A stretch of 5,446 nt of DNA, taken from NCBI GenBank assembly GCA_002898955.1, contig BEIP01000122.1:1-5446 (forward strand), in the 5' to 3' direction. Under the pieces are notes generated by a model. The model saw only the letters and a list, made by a program, of their open reading frames with translations. It was not told where the DNA came from and searched no databases. The position numbers and the translations under genes are program-made. Each line of letters starts with the position of its first letter. Within the stretch, counting starts at the first letter, position 1. Below, piece after piece: positions 1-5,335 of the stretch. This stretch comes from a bacterium HR39. GTDB taxonomy: Bacteria > Pseudomonadota > Alphaproteobacteria > Geminicoccales > Geminicoccaceae.

Positions 1-162
1 GGTGTAGCCCGGCTCTTCGCCCCTGAAGCGCGCTTCGGCCGTCTCGGCCCGGTCGTAGACGAAGCCGGAGGTGAGGAACAGCGCCTCGGAGGTCTCGCCG
101 AAGGGCGAGCGCATGGTGCCCGCATGGACGAGCCGGGTCTCGCGCCGGTAGCGTCGCTCCAT
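1..162 (-). CDS. metZ: O-succinylhomoserine sulfhydrylase (MetZ), N-terminal fragment
   Basis: Only the first 54 codons are present; the gene continues beyond the left edge. The family uses pyridoxal phosphate to make homocysteine from O-succinylhomoserine and sulfide in the cytoplasm (direct sulfhydrylation route to methionine). The translation from ATG at 162 begins MERRYRRETRLVHAGT, followed by SPFGETSEALFLTSGFVYD and ARFRGEEPGYT. This is the conserved N-terminal signature of the Cys/Met-metabolism PLP enzymes, in the form typical of alphaproteobacterial MetZ (TRLVHxGTxRSxFGETSEA). The PLP lysine and most of the fold lie outside the window. No strong Shine-Dalgarno sequence precedes the ATG, so the exact start is less certain than the identity; an in-frame GTG six codons upstream is possible. 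The gene is transcribed away from ETF-QO. Cystathionine gamma-synthase is the closest alternative. Confidence 0.85.
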   Translation of the reverse strand, partial: MERRYRRETRLVHAGTMRSPFGETSEALFLTSGFVYDRAETAEARFRGEEPGYT

Positions 163-251
163 CTGCCGTCGGTCCCGCACCGGAGGTGGAAGACGCGGGG
201 GATCTACGCCGCCGGCGGCACCTTGGAAAGGGACGGACGCGGATCCCGGAG

Positions 252-300
252 ACGGGAGCGCCACCGTGGCCCGCCGCCGCAGCCGCCTTGGCGCTCCCGT
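252..300. repeat. Perfect 12-nt inverted repeat upstream of ETF-QO and metZ
   Basis: ACGGGAGCGCCA at 252-263 is the exact reverse complement of TGGCGCTCCCGT at 289-300, with a 25-nt GC-rich spacer. As RNA it would form a stable stem on either strand. As DNA the half-sites are about 37 bp centre to centre, roughly 3.5 helical turns. No T-tract follows either arm, so a simple intrinsic terminator is unlikely. It could be a regulator-binding site or a 5' leader structure for metZ. Confidence 0.5.
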
Positions 301-316
301 AGCCACGTGCTAGCCC
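288..316 (+). promoter_or_regulatory. Weak candidate sigma70-type promoter for ETF-QO
   Basis: TTGGCG at 288-293 resembles a -35 box (4 of 6). After a 17-nt spacer, TAGCCC at 311-316, preceded by TGC, is only a poor extended -10 box. The -35 candidate overlaps the right arm of the inverted repeat. Position about 45 bp before the start codon fits a promoter, but the -10 match is weak. Confidence 0.2.
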
Positions 317-359
317 GACCGCGGTCGCACACCGGGCCGTCGGGAGGGCATCACGGGCG

Positions 360-2012
360 ATGGGCGCGGAAGGCACCGTCGAGCGCGAATCCATGGACTT
401 CGACGTGGTGATCGTGGGAGCGGGACCGGCCGGGCTCACCGCCGCCATCCGCCTCGCCCAGCTCGCGCAGGCCGAGGGACGCGAGCTCACCGTCTGCGTG
501 CTGGAAAAGGGCGCGGAGGTCGGCGCCCACATCCTCTCCGGCGCGGTGCTGGAGCCGCGCACCCTCGACGAGCTGCTGCCCGACTGGAAGGAGCGCGGCG
601 CCCCGCTGACCACGCCGGCGAAGGAGGACCACTTCCTCTATCTCACCGAGACCCGCGCCATCCCGCTGCCCGTGCCACCGCAGATGAGGAACGAGGGCAA
701 CTGGATCATCAGCCTCTCCAACCTCTGCAAGTGGCTGGCGGAGCAGGCCGGGCAGCTCGGCGTGGAGATCTTCCCCGGCTTTCCCGCCGCCGAGGTGCTC
801 TACGACGAGGACGGGCGCGTGGCCGGGGTGATCACCGGGGACATGGGCGTGAAGAAGGACGGCACCCCCGGCCCCAACTACCAGCCTGGCATGGAGCTGC
901 GCGCCCGCATCACGCTCTTCGCCGAGGGCTGCCGCGGCCATCTCACCAGGCGCCTCGAACGGCGCTTCGGCCTGCGCGAGGGCGTCCAGCACCAGACCTA
1001 CGGAATCGGCATCAAGGAGCTGTGGGAGGTCGACCCGGCGAAGCACGAGCCGGGCAAGATCGTCCACACCATCGGCTGGCCGCTCGATTCGCGCACCTAT
1101 GGCGGATCCTTCATCTACCACTGGGGCGAGAACCGGGTCTCCTACGGCTTCGTCGTCGGTCTGGACTACGAGAACCCGCATCTCTCGCCCTTCGACGAGA
1201 TGCAGCGCTTCAAGCTCCATCCCGCCATCCGGCCGCTGTTCGAGGGCGGACGGCGCATCGGCTACGGCGCGCGGGCGCTGGTGGAGGGCGGCTTCCAGTC
1301 GCTGCCGAAGCTGGTCTTCCCGGGCGGCGCGCTGGTCGGCGACTGCGCGGGCTTCCTGATCGTGCCCAAGATCAAGGGCACGCACACGGCGATGAAATCG
1401 GCCATGATCGCCGCCGAGTGCGCCTTCGAGGCGCTGAAGGCGGGCGCCGACCGGCCGGTGCTGGAGAGCTATCCCGAGCGGCTGCGCCAGTCCTGGCTGT
1501 GGGAGGAGCTCTACCGGGCCCGCAACATCCGCCCGTCCTTCAAGTGGGGCTTGTGGCCGGCTCTCGCGTACTCGGCCGTCGACACCTACCTCTTCCGCGG
1601 CCGCGCGCCCTGGACCCTGCGCCATCACGGTCCCGACCACGCCGTCCTGAAGAAGGCCTCGGAGGCGCCGAAGATCGCCTATCCCAAACCCGACGGGAAG
1701 ATCACCTTCGACAAGCTCTCCTCGGTCTTCCTCGCCAACGTCTACCACGAGGAGGACCAGCCCTGCCATCTGCGCCTCAAGGATCGGGCGATCCCCGTCG
1801 AGGTCAATCTGAAGCTCTACGACGGGCCCGAGCAGCGCTACTGTCCGGCCAACGTGTACGAGTTCGTCGACGACGGGCAGGGCGGCAGGCGCCTGCAGAT
1901 CAACTTCACCAACTGCGTCCACTGCAAGACGTGCGACATCAAGGATCCGATGCAGAACATCGAATGGGTGACCCCGGAGGGCAGCGGCGGCCCCAATTAC
2001 GTGGACATGTGA
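360..2012 (+). CDS. Electron transfer flavoprotein-ubiquinone oxidoreductase (ETF-QO)
   Basis: This 550-residue flavoprotein with one [4Fe-4S] cluster passes electrons from reduced ETF (fed by acyl-CoA and other flavoprotein dehydrogenases) to ubiquinone at the inner face of the membrane. The FAD dinucleotide motif VIVGAGPAGL spans residues 17-26. The ETF-QO signatures VGAHILSGAV and DCAGFLIVPKIKGTHTAMKS are present. The cluster ligands are Cys495 (YCPANVYEF) and Cys519, Cys522 and Cys525 (NCVHCKTCDIKDP), and the protein ends in the family-typical GGPNYVDM. Length matches the bacterial family (about 545-555), so the gene looks intact. I chose ATG 360 because its leader contains VERESMDFDVV, which resembles the conserved ExESM start of proteobacterial homologues, and GGGAGGG lies at 342-348. 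ATG 393 (MDFDVV) is the alternative. The electron-donating ETF subunits are not in the window. The gene stands alone and ends at a strong hairpin. Confidence 0.96.
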   Translation: MGAEGTVERESMDFDVVIVGAGPAGLTAAIRLAQLAQAEGRELTVCVLEKGAEVGAHILSGAVLEPRTLDELLPDWKERGAPLTTPAKEDHFLYLTETRAIPLPVPPQMRNEGNWIISLSNLCKWLAEQAGQLGVEIFPGFPAAEVLYDEDGRVAGVITGDMGVKKDGTPGPNYQPGMELRARITLFAEGCRGHLTRRLERRFGLREGVQHQTYGIGIKELWEVDPAKHEPGKIVHTIGWPLDSRTYGGSFIYHWGENRVSYGFVVGLDYENPHLSPFDEMQRFKLHPAIRPLFEGGRRIGYGARALVEGGFQSLPKLVFPGGALVGDCAGFLIVPKIKGTHTAMKSAMIAAECAFEALKAGADRPVLESYPERLRQSWLWEELYRARNIRPSFKWGLWPALAYSAVDTYLFRGRAPWTLRHHGPDHAVLKKASEAPKIAYPKPDGKITFDKLSSVFLANVYHEEDQPCHLRLKDRAIPVEVNLKLYDGPEQRYCPANVYEFVDDGQGGRRLQINFTNCVHCKTCDIKDPMQNIEWVTPEGSGGPNYVDM

Positions 2013-2023
2013 GCGTGAAGCAA

Positions 2024-2050
2024 CGGCGCCCGGGACGGTCCCGGGCGCCG
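2024..2050. terminator. Strong 12-bp hairpin between convergent genes (likely bidirectional terminator)
   Basis: CGGCGCCCGGGA (2024-2035) pairs perfectly with TCCCGGGCGCCG (2039-2050) around a CGG loop. It lies 11 bases after the ETF-QO stop and 21 bases beyond the stop of the convergent minus-strand gene, the classic place for a shared terminator. No T-run follows on either strand. Termination may therefore rely on the stem alone or on Rho, or the hairpin may mainly protect mRNA 3' ends. Confidence 0.6.
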
Positions 2051-2071
2051 CGCGCGGCGGGGCCGGATGCC

Positions 2072-2398
2072 TCAGCGCTGTCCCTGCCGCTCGAGGCAGG
2101 AACGTTCGGCCGTGCACAGGCACCAGTTCAGGGCGCAACCCACCGTGCTCCAGCAGGAGCCGAGAGCGTCGCCGCAGGGGTTCTGCACGGCCAAAAGCCG
2201 CGGTTCGGCACTCTCGGGCACCTTCACCCGCTGCGTCACCCTGCCCTCGCTCTGCAGCTGACGCTCCAGCCGCTCCAGCTCCTCCGGCGAGCCGGGCTGC
2301 TTCGCCCCGGCCGCGTAGGCCGCAGGTGCCGGCAGCGAGGCCGCCGGCACGGCACAGAACAGGAGCACACAGGCGACGTTCCGGATGCTCGCACCCAT
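2072..2398 (-). CDS. Small exported cysteine-rich protein of unknown function
   Basis: This 108-residue protein is not one I recognise. The start is well supported: AAGGAGG (plus-strand 2406-2412) lies 7 bases before ATG 2398, among the best ribosome sites in the window. Residues 1-29 look like a Sec signal peptide: a short basic start (MGASIRN), a hydrophobic core around residues 8-20 and a likely cleavage at AYA|AG (29/30). No good lipobox is seen. The mature part has a charged, probably helical stretch (about 35-55, SPEELERLERQLQSEGR). A C-terminal Cys-rich domain follows with six cysteines at 75, 82, 88, 93, 95 and 101 (C-x6-C-x5-C-x4-C-x1-C-x5-C), an even number suggesting three disulfides or metal binding in the periplasm. 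It lies 50 bases downstream of the GST gene on the same strand and may share its transcript. Confidence 0.8.
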   Translation of the reverse strand: MGASIRNVACVLLFCAVPAASLPAPAAYAAGAKQPGSPEELERLERQLQSEGRVTQRVKVPESAEPRLLAVQNPCGDALGSCWSTVGCALNWCLCTAERSCLERQGQR

Positions 2399-2405
2399 CC
2401 CTCGT

Positions 2406-2412
2406 CCTCCTT
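2406..2412 (-). promoter_or_regulatory. Near-consensus ribosome binding site of the small exported protein
   Basis: The minus strand reads AAGGAGG here, followed by a 7-base spacer to ATG at 2398. It fixes the start codon of the small Cys-rich gene. It also argues that this short frame is a real gene and not the tail of the long open minus-strand frame that runs through it. Confidence 0.8.
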
Positions 2413-2448
2413 TCGGCTCGGACCGTCCCACCGGACCGACCCGTGGCG

Positions 2449-3159
2449 TCACCGCCCTCCCCTGACCACGTCGGGACCCTGACCGAAGAGGATCTTCTTC
2501 GCCTCCTCGTCGATGCCCCGCTCCGCCTCCTTCACCTCCTTCGCCCGCGCATAGGCCCGCTTCGTCGCGGGACGTTCGCGGATCTCCTCGAACCAGCGCT
2601 TCAGGTTCGGATGGTCGTCGAGGTTCTGGTTCTGCCGCTCGTGCGGCACGATCCACGGATAGCAGGCCATGTCGGCGATGGTGTAGTCCTCGCCCACGAT
2701 GAACCGCCGCCCCTCGAGGCGCCGGTCCAGCACGGCGTAGAGCCGCGCCACCTCCTTCACGTAGCGCTCGATGGCGTAGGGAATCCGCTCGGGGGCGTAG
2801 TGCAGGAAGTGGTGCGCCTGGCCGGCCATGGGGCCGAGCCCGCCCACCTGCCAGAACAGCCACTCCAGCGCGGTCTTGCGCCCGCGCAGATCCGCCGGCA
2901 GGAACTTCCCCGTCTTCTCGGCGAGGTAGACGAGGATCGCGCCCGACTCGAACAGCGACAGGGGCCCGCCGCCGTCGGGCGGTTCGTGGTCGACGATGGC
3001 GGGGATGCGGTTGTTGGGGCTGATCTTCAGGAACTCGGGGTCGAACTGCCGTCCGCGGCCGATGTCCACGGGGACGATGCGATAAGGCAGCCCCGCCTCC
3101 TCGAGGAACAGGGTGATCTTGTGGCCGTTGGGCGTCGGCCAGTAGTAGAGGTCGATCAT
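2449..3159 (-). CDS. yfcG: Glutathione S-transferase family protein, YfcG-like disulfide-bond oxidoreductase
   Basis: This 236-residue cytoplasmic protein closely resembles E. coli YfcG (Nu-class GST). YfcG has little classical transferase activity but reduces disulfides with glutathione. The thioredoxin-fold N-terminal domain (about 1-85) starts MIDLYYWPTPNGHKITLFLEE. Thr9 and Asn11, which bind the glutathione pair in YfcG, are conserved. SPNNRIPAIVDH provides the cis-Pro loop and LFESGAILVYLAEKTG the glutathione-binding ES motif. The helical C-terminal domain begins with the diagnostic LEWLFWQVGGLGPM and contains YTIADMACYPW. It is about 20 residues longer than YfcG because of a charged tail ending in KKILFGQ. 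ATG 3159 is preferred over an in-frame start 45 bases upstream: it matches family N-termini and follows GGGAGGGG (plus-strand 3164-3171). It probably precedes the small exported gene in one transcript and is divergent from the reverse gyrase remnant. Confidence 0.95.
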   Translation of the reverse strand: MIDLYYWPTPNGHKITLFLEEAGLPYRIVPVDIGRGRQFDPEFLKISPNNRIPAIVDHEPPDGGGPLSLFESGAILVYLAEKTGKFLPADLRGRKTALEWLFWQVGGLGPMAGQAHHFLHYAPERIPYAIERYVKEVARLYAVLDRRLEGRRFIVGEDYTIADMACYPWIVPHERQNQNLDDHPNLKRWFEEIRERPATKRAYARAKEVKEAERGIDEEAKKILFGQGPDVVRGGR

Positions 3160-3639
3160 GGCATCCCCTCCCGGTCCGGCCGCTGGCGCTAGCACGTCTC
3201 CCACAGCCGCGGAAGGGGCGCGGGATGCGGGCCTTCCCGCCCTCGCCGTGCCGCTGCGCCATCTCGGAGCGTGCCCGGGCTGCGGCGAGGACCTGCACGA
3301 TCACGAGCCGCGCGGCGGCACCTGCCGCAGCCGCGGAAGGCCGTTGTCCCGCGCGCTGCGTCCTGCCGGCATCCAGAGCTTCCCCGCCTTCCTGCAGGAG
3401 GTGGTGGAAAGCCCGCCCAGGGCGCTCGAGCGGTGGTGGGCGCACCGCTTCTTCCTCCTCGGCGGCGATCTGCCGCTCGATGCCCCCGCGGACATGGGCA
3501 AGACCACCTTTGCCCTGGCGCTCGCCGCCCACCTCGCCCGCACCCGGCACGCGCGGGTGATGGTGGTGGCGCCCACGGCCCTGCTGCTCGAGCAGATGCG
3601 CGAGCGCCCCGCGGCCATGGGAGCACCGGAGCCGCTGCT

Positions 3640-3665
3640 GCCGGCCGCTCGCGGCGCCGTCGCGC
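3640..3665 (+). other. Frameshift zone within the reverse gyrase remnant
   Basis: Up to about 3640 the homology reads in frame 2 (GAPEPLLPA); from about 3660 it reads in frame 1 (RRRRAEAEERLGRERP). The shift equals loss of one base or gain of two. Frame 2 then runs to an unrelated tail and a TGA at 3713-3715, so any translated product would stop after the motif Ia region. Confidence 0.7.
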
Positions 3666-3747
3666 CGAAGCCGAGGAGCGCCTCGGCCGCGAGCGTCCGG
3701 CGCTGGCGCTGGTGACCAACGCCTGGCTCGCCCGCCGCTTCGACCGG

Positions 3748-3780
3748 CTCGACGTCGCGCTGGCCGAGCGCCTGCTGCGC
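3748..3780 (+). other. Deletion junction 1 in the reverse gyrase remnant (helicase joined to topoisomerase)
   Basis: FDRL (3739-3750) belongs to the helicase module just before motif II, whereas TPHAITRRHLALY (from 3781) belongs to the topoisomerase module after the catalytic tyrosine. In intact enzymes several hundred residues lie between. The join falls within DVALAERLLR. Reading frame is maintained across it. Confidence 0.65.
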
Positions 3781-3879
3781 ACGCCACACGCCATCACCCG
3801 CCGCCATCTGGCGCTTTACGACCTCGTCGTGCGGCGCTTCCTCGCGAGCCAGGCGCGCGCGGGCGAGGTGGTGCGCGGC

Positions 3880-3915
3880 CGCTGGCGCATCGCCCTGCCC
3901 GAGCTCGGGATCGGG
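3880..3915 (+). other. Probable deletion junction 2 in the reverse gyrase remnant
   Basis: The LASQARAGEVV segment is followed within about 20 residues (RWRIALPELGIG) by a stretch resembling the end of the enzyme (EMEGPREARGETDLVAALEA). The normal intervening region, including the conserved GIGRPSTY-like segment, is absent. The join probably lies within IALPELGIG. This assignment is less firm than junction 1 because the C-terminal piece is short. Confidence 0.5.
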
Positions 3916-4040
3916 ACGGAGATGGAGGGCCCGCGCGAGGCCCGCGGCGAGACCGATCTGGTGGCGGCCCTTGAGGCGCTCTACGCCGAGATCGCGCCGC
4001 TGCGCGGGCTGGCCGGGATCCAGGAGCCCGGCGTGGCGGT

Positions 4041-4463
4041 TCACCGGGAGGACGGGGCGGCGGAGCCCGCCGGCACCGCGTAGATGATCACGATGGCCTG
4101 GGCGAGGGGCGGCTCGTCGGTGAGCGTCAGCTCGATGCGCGCCTCCATGCCCGGCGGGGTGATCTCGGCGAGCCGGCGCGCCGCACCGCCGTGCAGCCGC
4201 AGCGTCGGCTTGCCCGAGGGCAGGTTCACCACCTCGATGTCGCGCAGGTACACCCCGCGTCCGAAGCCGGTGCCGAGGGCCTTGGAACAGGCCTCCTTGG
4301 CGGCGAAGCGCTTGGCGTAGGTCTCGGCCCGGGCGAGGCGGCGGTCAGCCTTCGCCCGCTCGATTTCGGTGAAGCAGCGCTGCGTGAAGCGCTCGCCGAA
4401 GCGTTCGAGGGTGCGGGCGATGCGGCGGATGTCGATCAGATCCGCCCCCATGCCGACGATCAT
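4041..4463 (-). CDS. acpS: Holo-[acyl-carrier-protein] synthase
   Basis: AcpS transfers 4'-phosphopantetheine from CoA to the serine of apo-ACP, activating it for fatty-acid synthesis in the cytoplasm. The 140-residue product starts [15 protein letters not shown], with the Mg-binding Asp8. It contains [15 protein letters not shown], the family signature with the second metal ligand Glu57 and the CoA-site Ser60/Lys61. It closes with [18 protein letters not shown]. About 12 extra residues ([12 protein letters not shown]) follow the usual VII end. ATG 4463 overlaps the pdxJ stop in ATGA (4460-4463), so translation is probably coupled; no strong ribosome site of its own is seen. Its 3' end overlaps the open tail of the reverse gyrase remnant on the opposite strand. 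Confidence 0.95.
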   Translation of the reverse strand: MIVGMGADLIDIRRIARTLERFGERFTQRCFTEIERAKADRRLARAETYAKRFAAKEACSKALGTGFGRGVYLRDIEVVNLPSGKPTLRLHGGAARRLAEITPPGMEARIELTLTDEPPLAQAIVIIYAVPAGSAAPSSR

Positions 4464-5194
4464 GACACGCCCCGTACCTCGTCGAGGATTTCGCGCATGC
4501 GCCGCACCGCCGGCACGAAGCCGACGAAGATCGCCTCGCCGATCAGGAAGTGGCCGATGTTGAGCTCCACCACCTCGGGCAGGGCGGCGACGGGGCGCAC
4601 GTTGTCGTAGTCGAGACCGTGGCCGGCATGGCATTCGAGGCCGAGTGCGGCGCACAGCCGCGCACCTTCCGCAAGCCGCCGCAGCTCGCGCTCGCGCGCT
4701 TCGCCCGTGGCGTTGCAGTAGGTGCCGGTGTGCAGTTCCACGCAGGGCGCGCCCACGCGCCTGGCCGCCTCGAGCTGGGCCGGTTCCGGGTCGACGAAGA
4801 GCGAGACGCGGATCCCGGCATCGAGGAGCGGTTTCACGAACGCGCGCAGGTGCGCCTCCTGGCCCACCACGTCGAGGCCGGATTCGGTGGTGCGCTCCTC
4901 GCGCCGTTCCGGGACGATGCAGCAGGCGTGCGGGCGGATGCGCAGCGCGATGGCCTGCATCTCGGCGGTGGCGGCCATCTCCAGGTTGAAGGGCAGGTCC
5001 ACCTCGCGGGCGATGCGCTCCACGTCCGAATCCGTGATGTGGCGCCGGTCCTCGCGCAGGTGCGCCGTGACCTGGTCGCCGCCCGCCTCGCGGATCAGCC
5101 AAGCCGCCCGGATCGGGTCGGGATGGCTGCCGCCCCGGGCGTTCCTGAGGGTGGCCACGTGGTCGATGTTGACGCCGAGCCGGATCCGGCGCAT
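4460..5194 (-). CDS. pdxJ: Pyridoxine 5'-phosphate synthase
   Basis: PdxJ condenses 1-deoxy-D-xylulose 5-phosphate with 3-amino-2-oxopropyl phosphate to form pyridoxine 5'-phosphate, the last ring-forming step of DXP-dependent vitamin B6 synthesis. The 244-residue product matches the usual length (E. coli 243). It starts [20 protein letters not shown]. Active-site residues are visible: His45, Arg47 and His52 in [10 protein letters not shown], Glu72 in NLEMAAT, and the AGHGL histidine near residue 192. [16 protein letters not shown] near the end binds phosphate in this TIM-barrel family. ATG 5194 is chosen because GGGGAG lies 9 bases upstream (plus-strand 5204-5209); the in-frame TTG 5203 would directly abut that site. 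It heads a pdxJ-acpS operon, a conserved proteobacterial pairing. The PLP route is formally linked to metZ, whose product needs PLP. Confidence 0.97.
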   Translation of the reverse strand: MRRIRLGVNIDHVATLRNARGGSHPDPIRAAWLIREAGGDQVTAHLREDRRHITDSDVERIAREVDLPFNLEMAATAEMQAIALRIRPHACCIVPERREERTTESGLDVVGQEAHLRAFVKPLLDAGIRVSLFVDPEPAQLEAARRVGAPCVELHTGTYCNATGEARERELRRLAEGARLCAALGLECHAGHGLDYDNVRPVAALPEVVELNIGHFLIGEAIFVGFVPAVRRMREILDEVRGVS

Positions 5195-5223
5195 GGGCCG
5201 CAACTCCCCTGCCCTCGCCGGGG

Positions 5224-5251
5224 TTCATAGCCGGGCCGTGCACGCCGGCAA
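5224..5251 (-). promoter_or_regulatory. Candidate sigma70-type promoter for pdxJ-acpS
   Basis: On the minus strand, TTGCCG (plus 5246-5251) and TATGAA (plus 5224-5229) are spaced by 16 bases. Each matches 4 of 6 consensus positions. It would start transcription about 20-25 bases before the pdxJ ATG, leaving a short leader with the GGGGAG ribosome site. It is the best promoter-like match I see in the window. Confidence 0.4.
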
Positions 5252-5335
5252 GGGTGGCGGCGGCCGTGGGCGGCCTCGACGGCCTCCTTCCGGGCGACGA
5301 TGTGCCGGAACCGGCTCCCGCGAGGAGTGCGGAGG

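Larger units (their letters stand above)
163..359. other. Divergent intergenic region between metZ and ETF-QO
   Basis: These 197 bases separate two divergently oriented genes, so they should hold both promoters. A reading frame opens on the plus strand at 124 and runs to 411, but its product has no recognisable domain and it overlaps both flanking genes, so I treat it as non-coding. The notable element is a perfect 12-nt inverted repeat at 252-300. A 12-nt palindrome GCCGCCGGCGGC also lies at 209-220. No riboswitch consensus is recognisable. Confidence 0.6.
3225..4083 (+). pseudogene. rgy: Remnant of a reverse gyrase gene (frameshifted, two large internal deletions)
   Basis: Reverse gyrase (normally about 1,050-1,200 residues) joins a helicase module to a type IA topoisomerase and adds positive supercoils to DNA in thermophiles. 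Collinear fragments remain. (a) From 3248, frame 2: LRHLGACPGCGEDL resembles its N-terminal zinc finger; then ALERWWAHRFFLLGG, a Walker A region (3482-3508) and VMVVAPTALLLEQM (motif Ia, PTxLLxEQ) follow. (b) About 3660-3750, now frame 1: AEAEERLGRERPALALVTN and AWLARRFDRL resemble the segment just before helicase motif II. (c) 3781-3850: TPHAITRRHLALYDLVVRRF then LASQAR is a topoisomerase-domain motif. (d) About 3915-4010: EMEGPREARGETDLVAALEA then LYAEIAPLRGL resembles the extreme C-terminus. Everything between (b) and (c), including DEAD-box motif II, the rest of the helicase and the topoisomerase catalytic tyrosine, is missing. So is most of the region between (c) and (d). It cannot encode an active enzyme. 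The start is uncertain: ATG 3225 has GGAAGGGG 6 bases upstream but is out of frame with (a); GTG 3248 and ATG 3158 are in frame. Identification is by motif recognition. Confidence 0.82.

Noticed and set aside
209..220. Palindrome GCCGCCGGCGGC in the metZ/ETF-QO intergenic region.
   Set aside because: GC-only 12-mers of this kind are expected often by chance at this base composition.
163..300. SAM riboswitch in the metZ leader.
   Set aside because: A stem-forming repeat exists, but I could not match the conserved SAM-II or SAM-I core nucleotides; kept only as a test in the findings.
351..2138. Long open frame on the minus strand opposite ETF-QO (595 codons).
   Set aside because: It is the antisense of a well-identified gene in GC-rich DNA; the product is low-complexity Ala/Arg/Gly/Val with no domain.
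731..2482. Long open plus-strand frame overlapping ETF-QO in another frame.
   Set aside because: Arg/Ala/Gly/Pro-rich shadow of ETF-QO codons that continues antisense through the small exported gene; no recognisable motif.
3158..3715. Treating 3158-3715 as an intact 185-residue ATP-binding protein with a zinc finger.
   Set aside because: The last 25 or so residues are frameshifted, the Walker A glycine and one Cys ligand are gone, and homologous sequence continues in another frame. A broken longer gene explains the data better.
2399..3787. Upstream extension of the small exported protein to a 571-codon minus-strand frame.
   Set aside because: The extension is out-of-frame shadow of the GST gene and of the rgy remnant. 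The strong ribosome site, signal peptide and ATG 2398 define the real gene.
3301..4044. Minus-strand frame opposite the rgy remnant (247 codons), as a possible extra gene after acpS.
   Set aside because: No recognisable domain or ribosome site; the plus strand carries clear family motifs.
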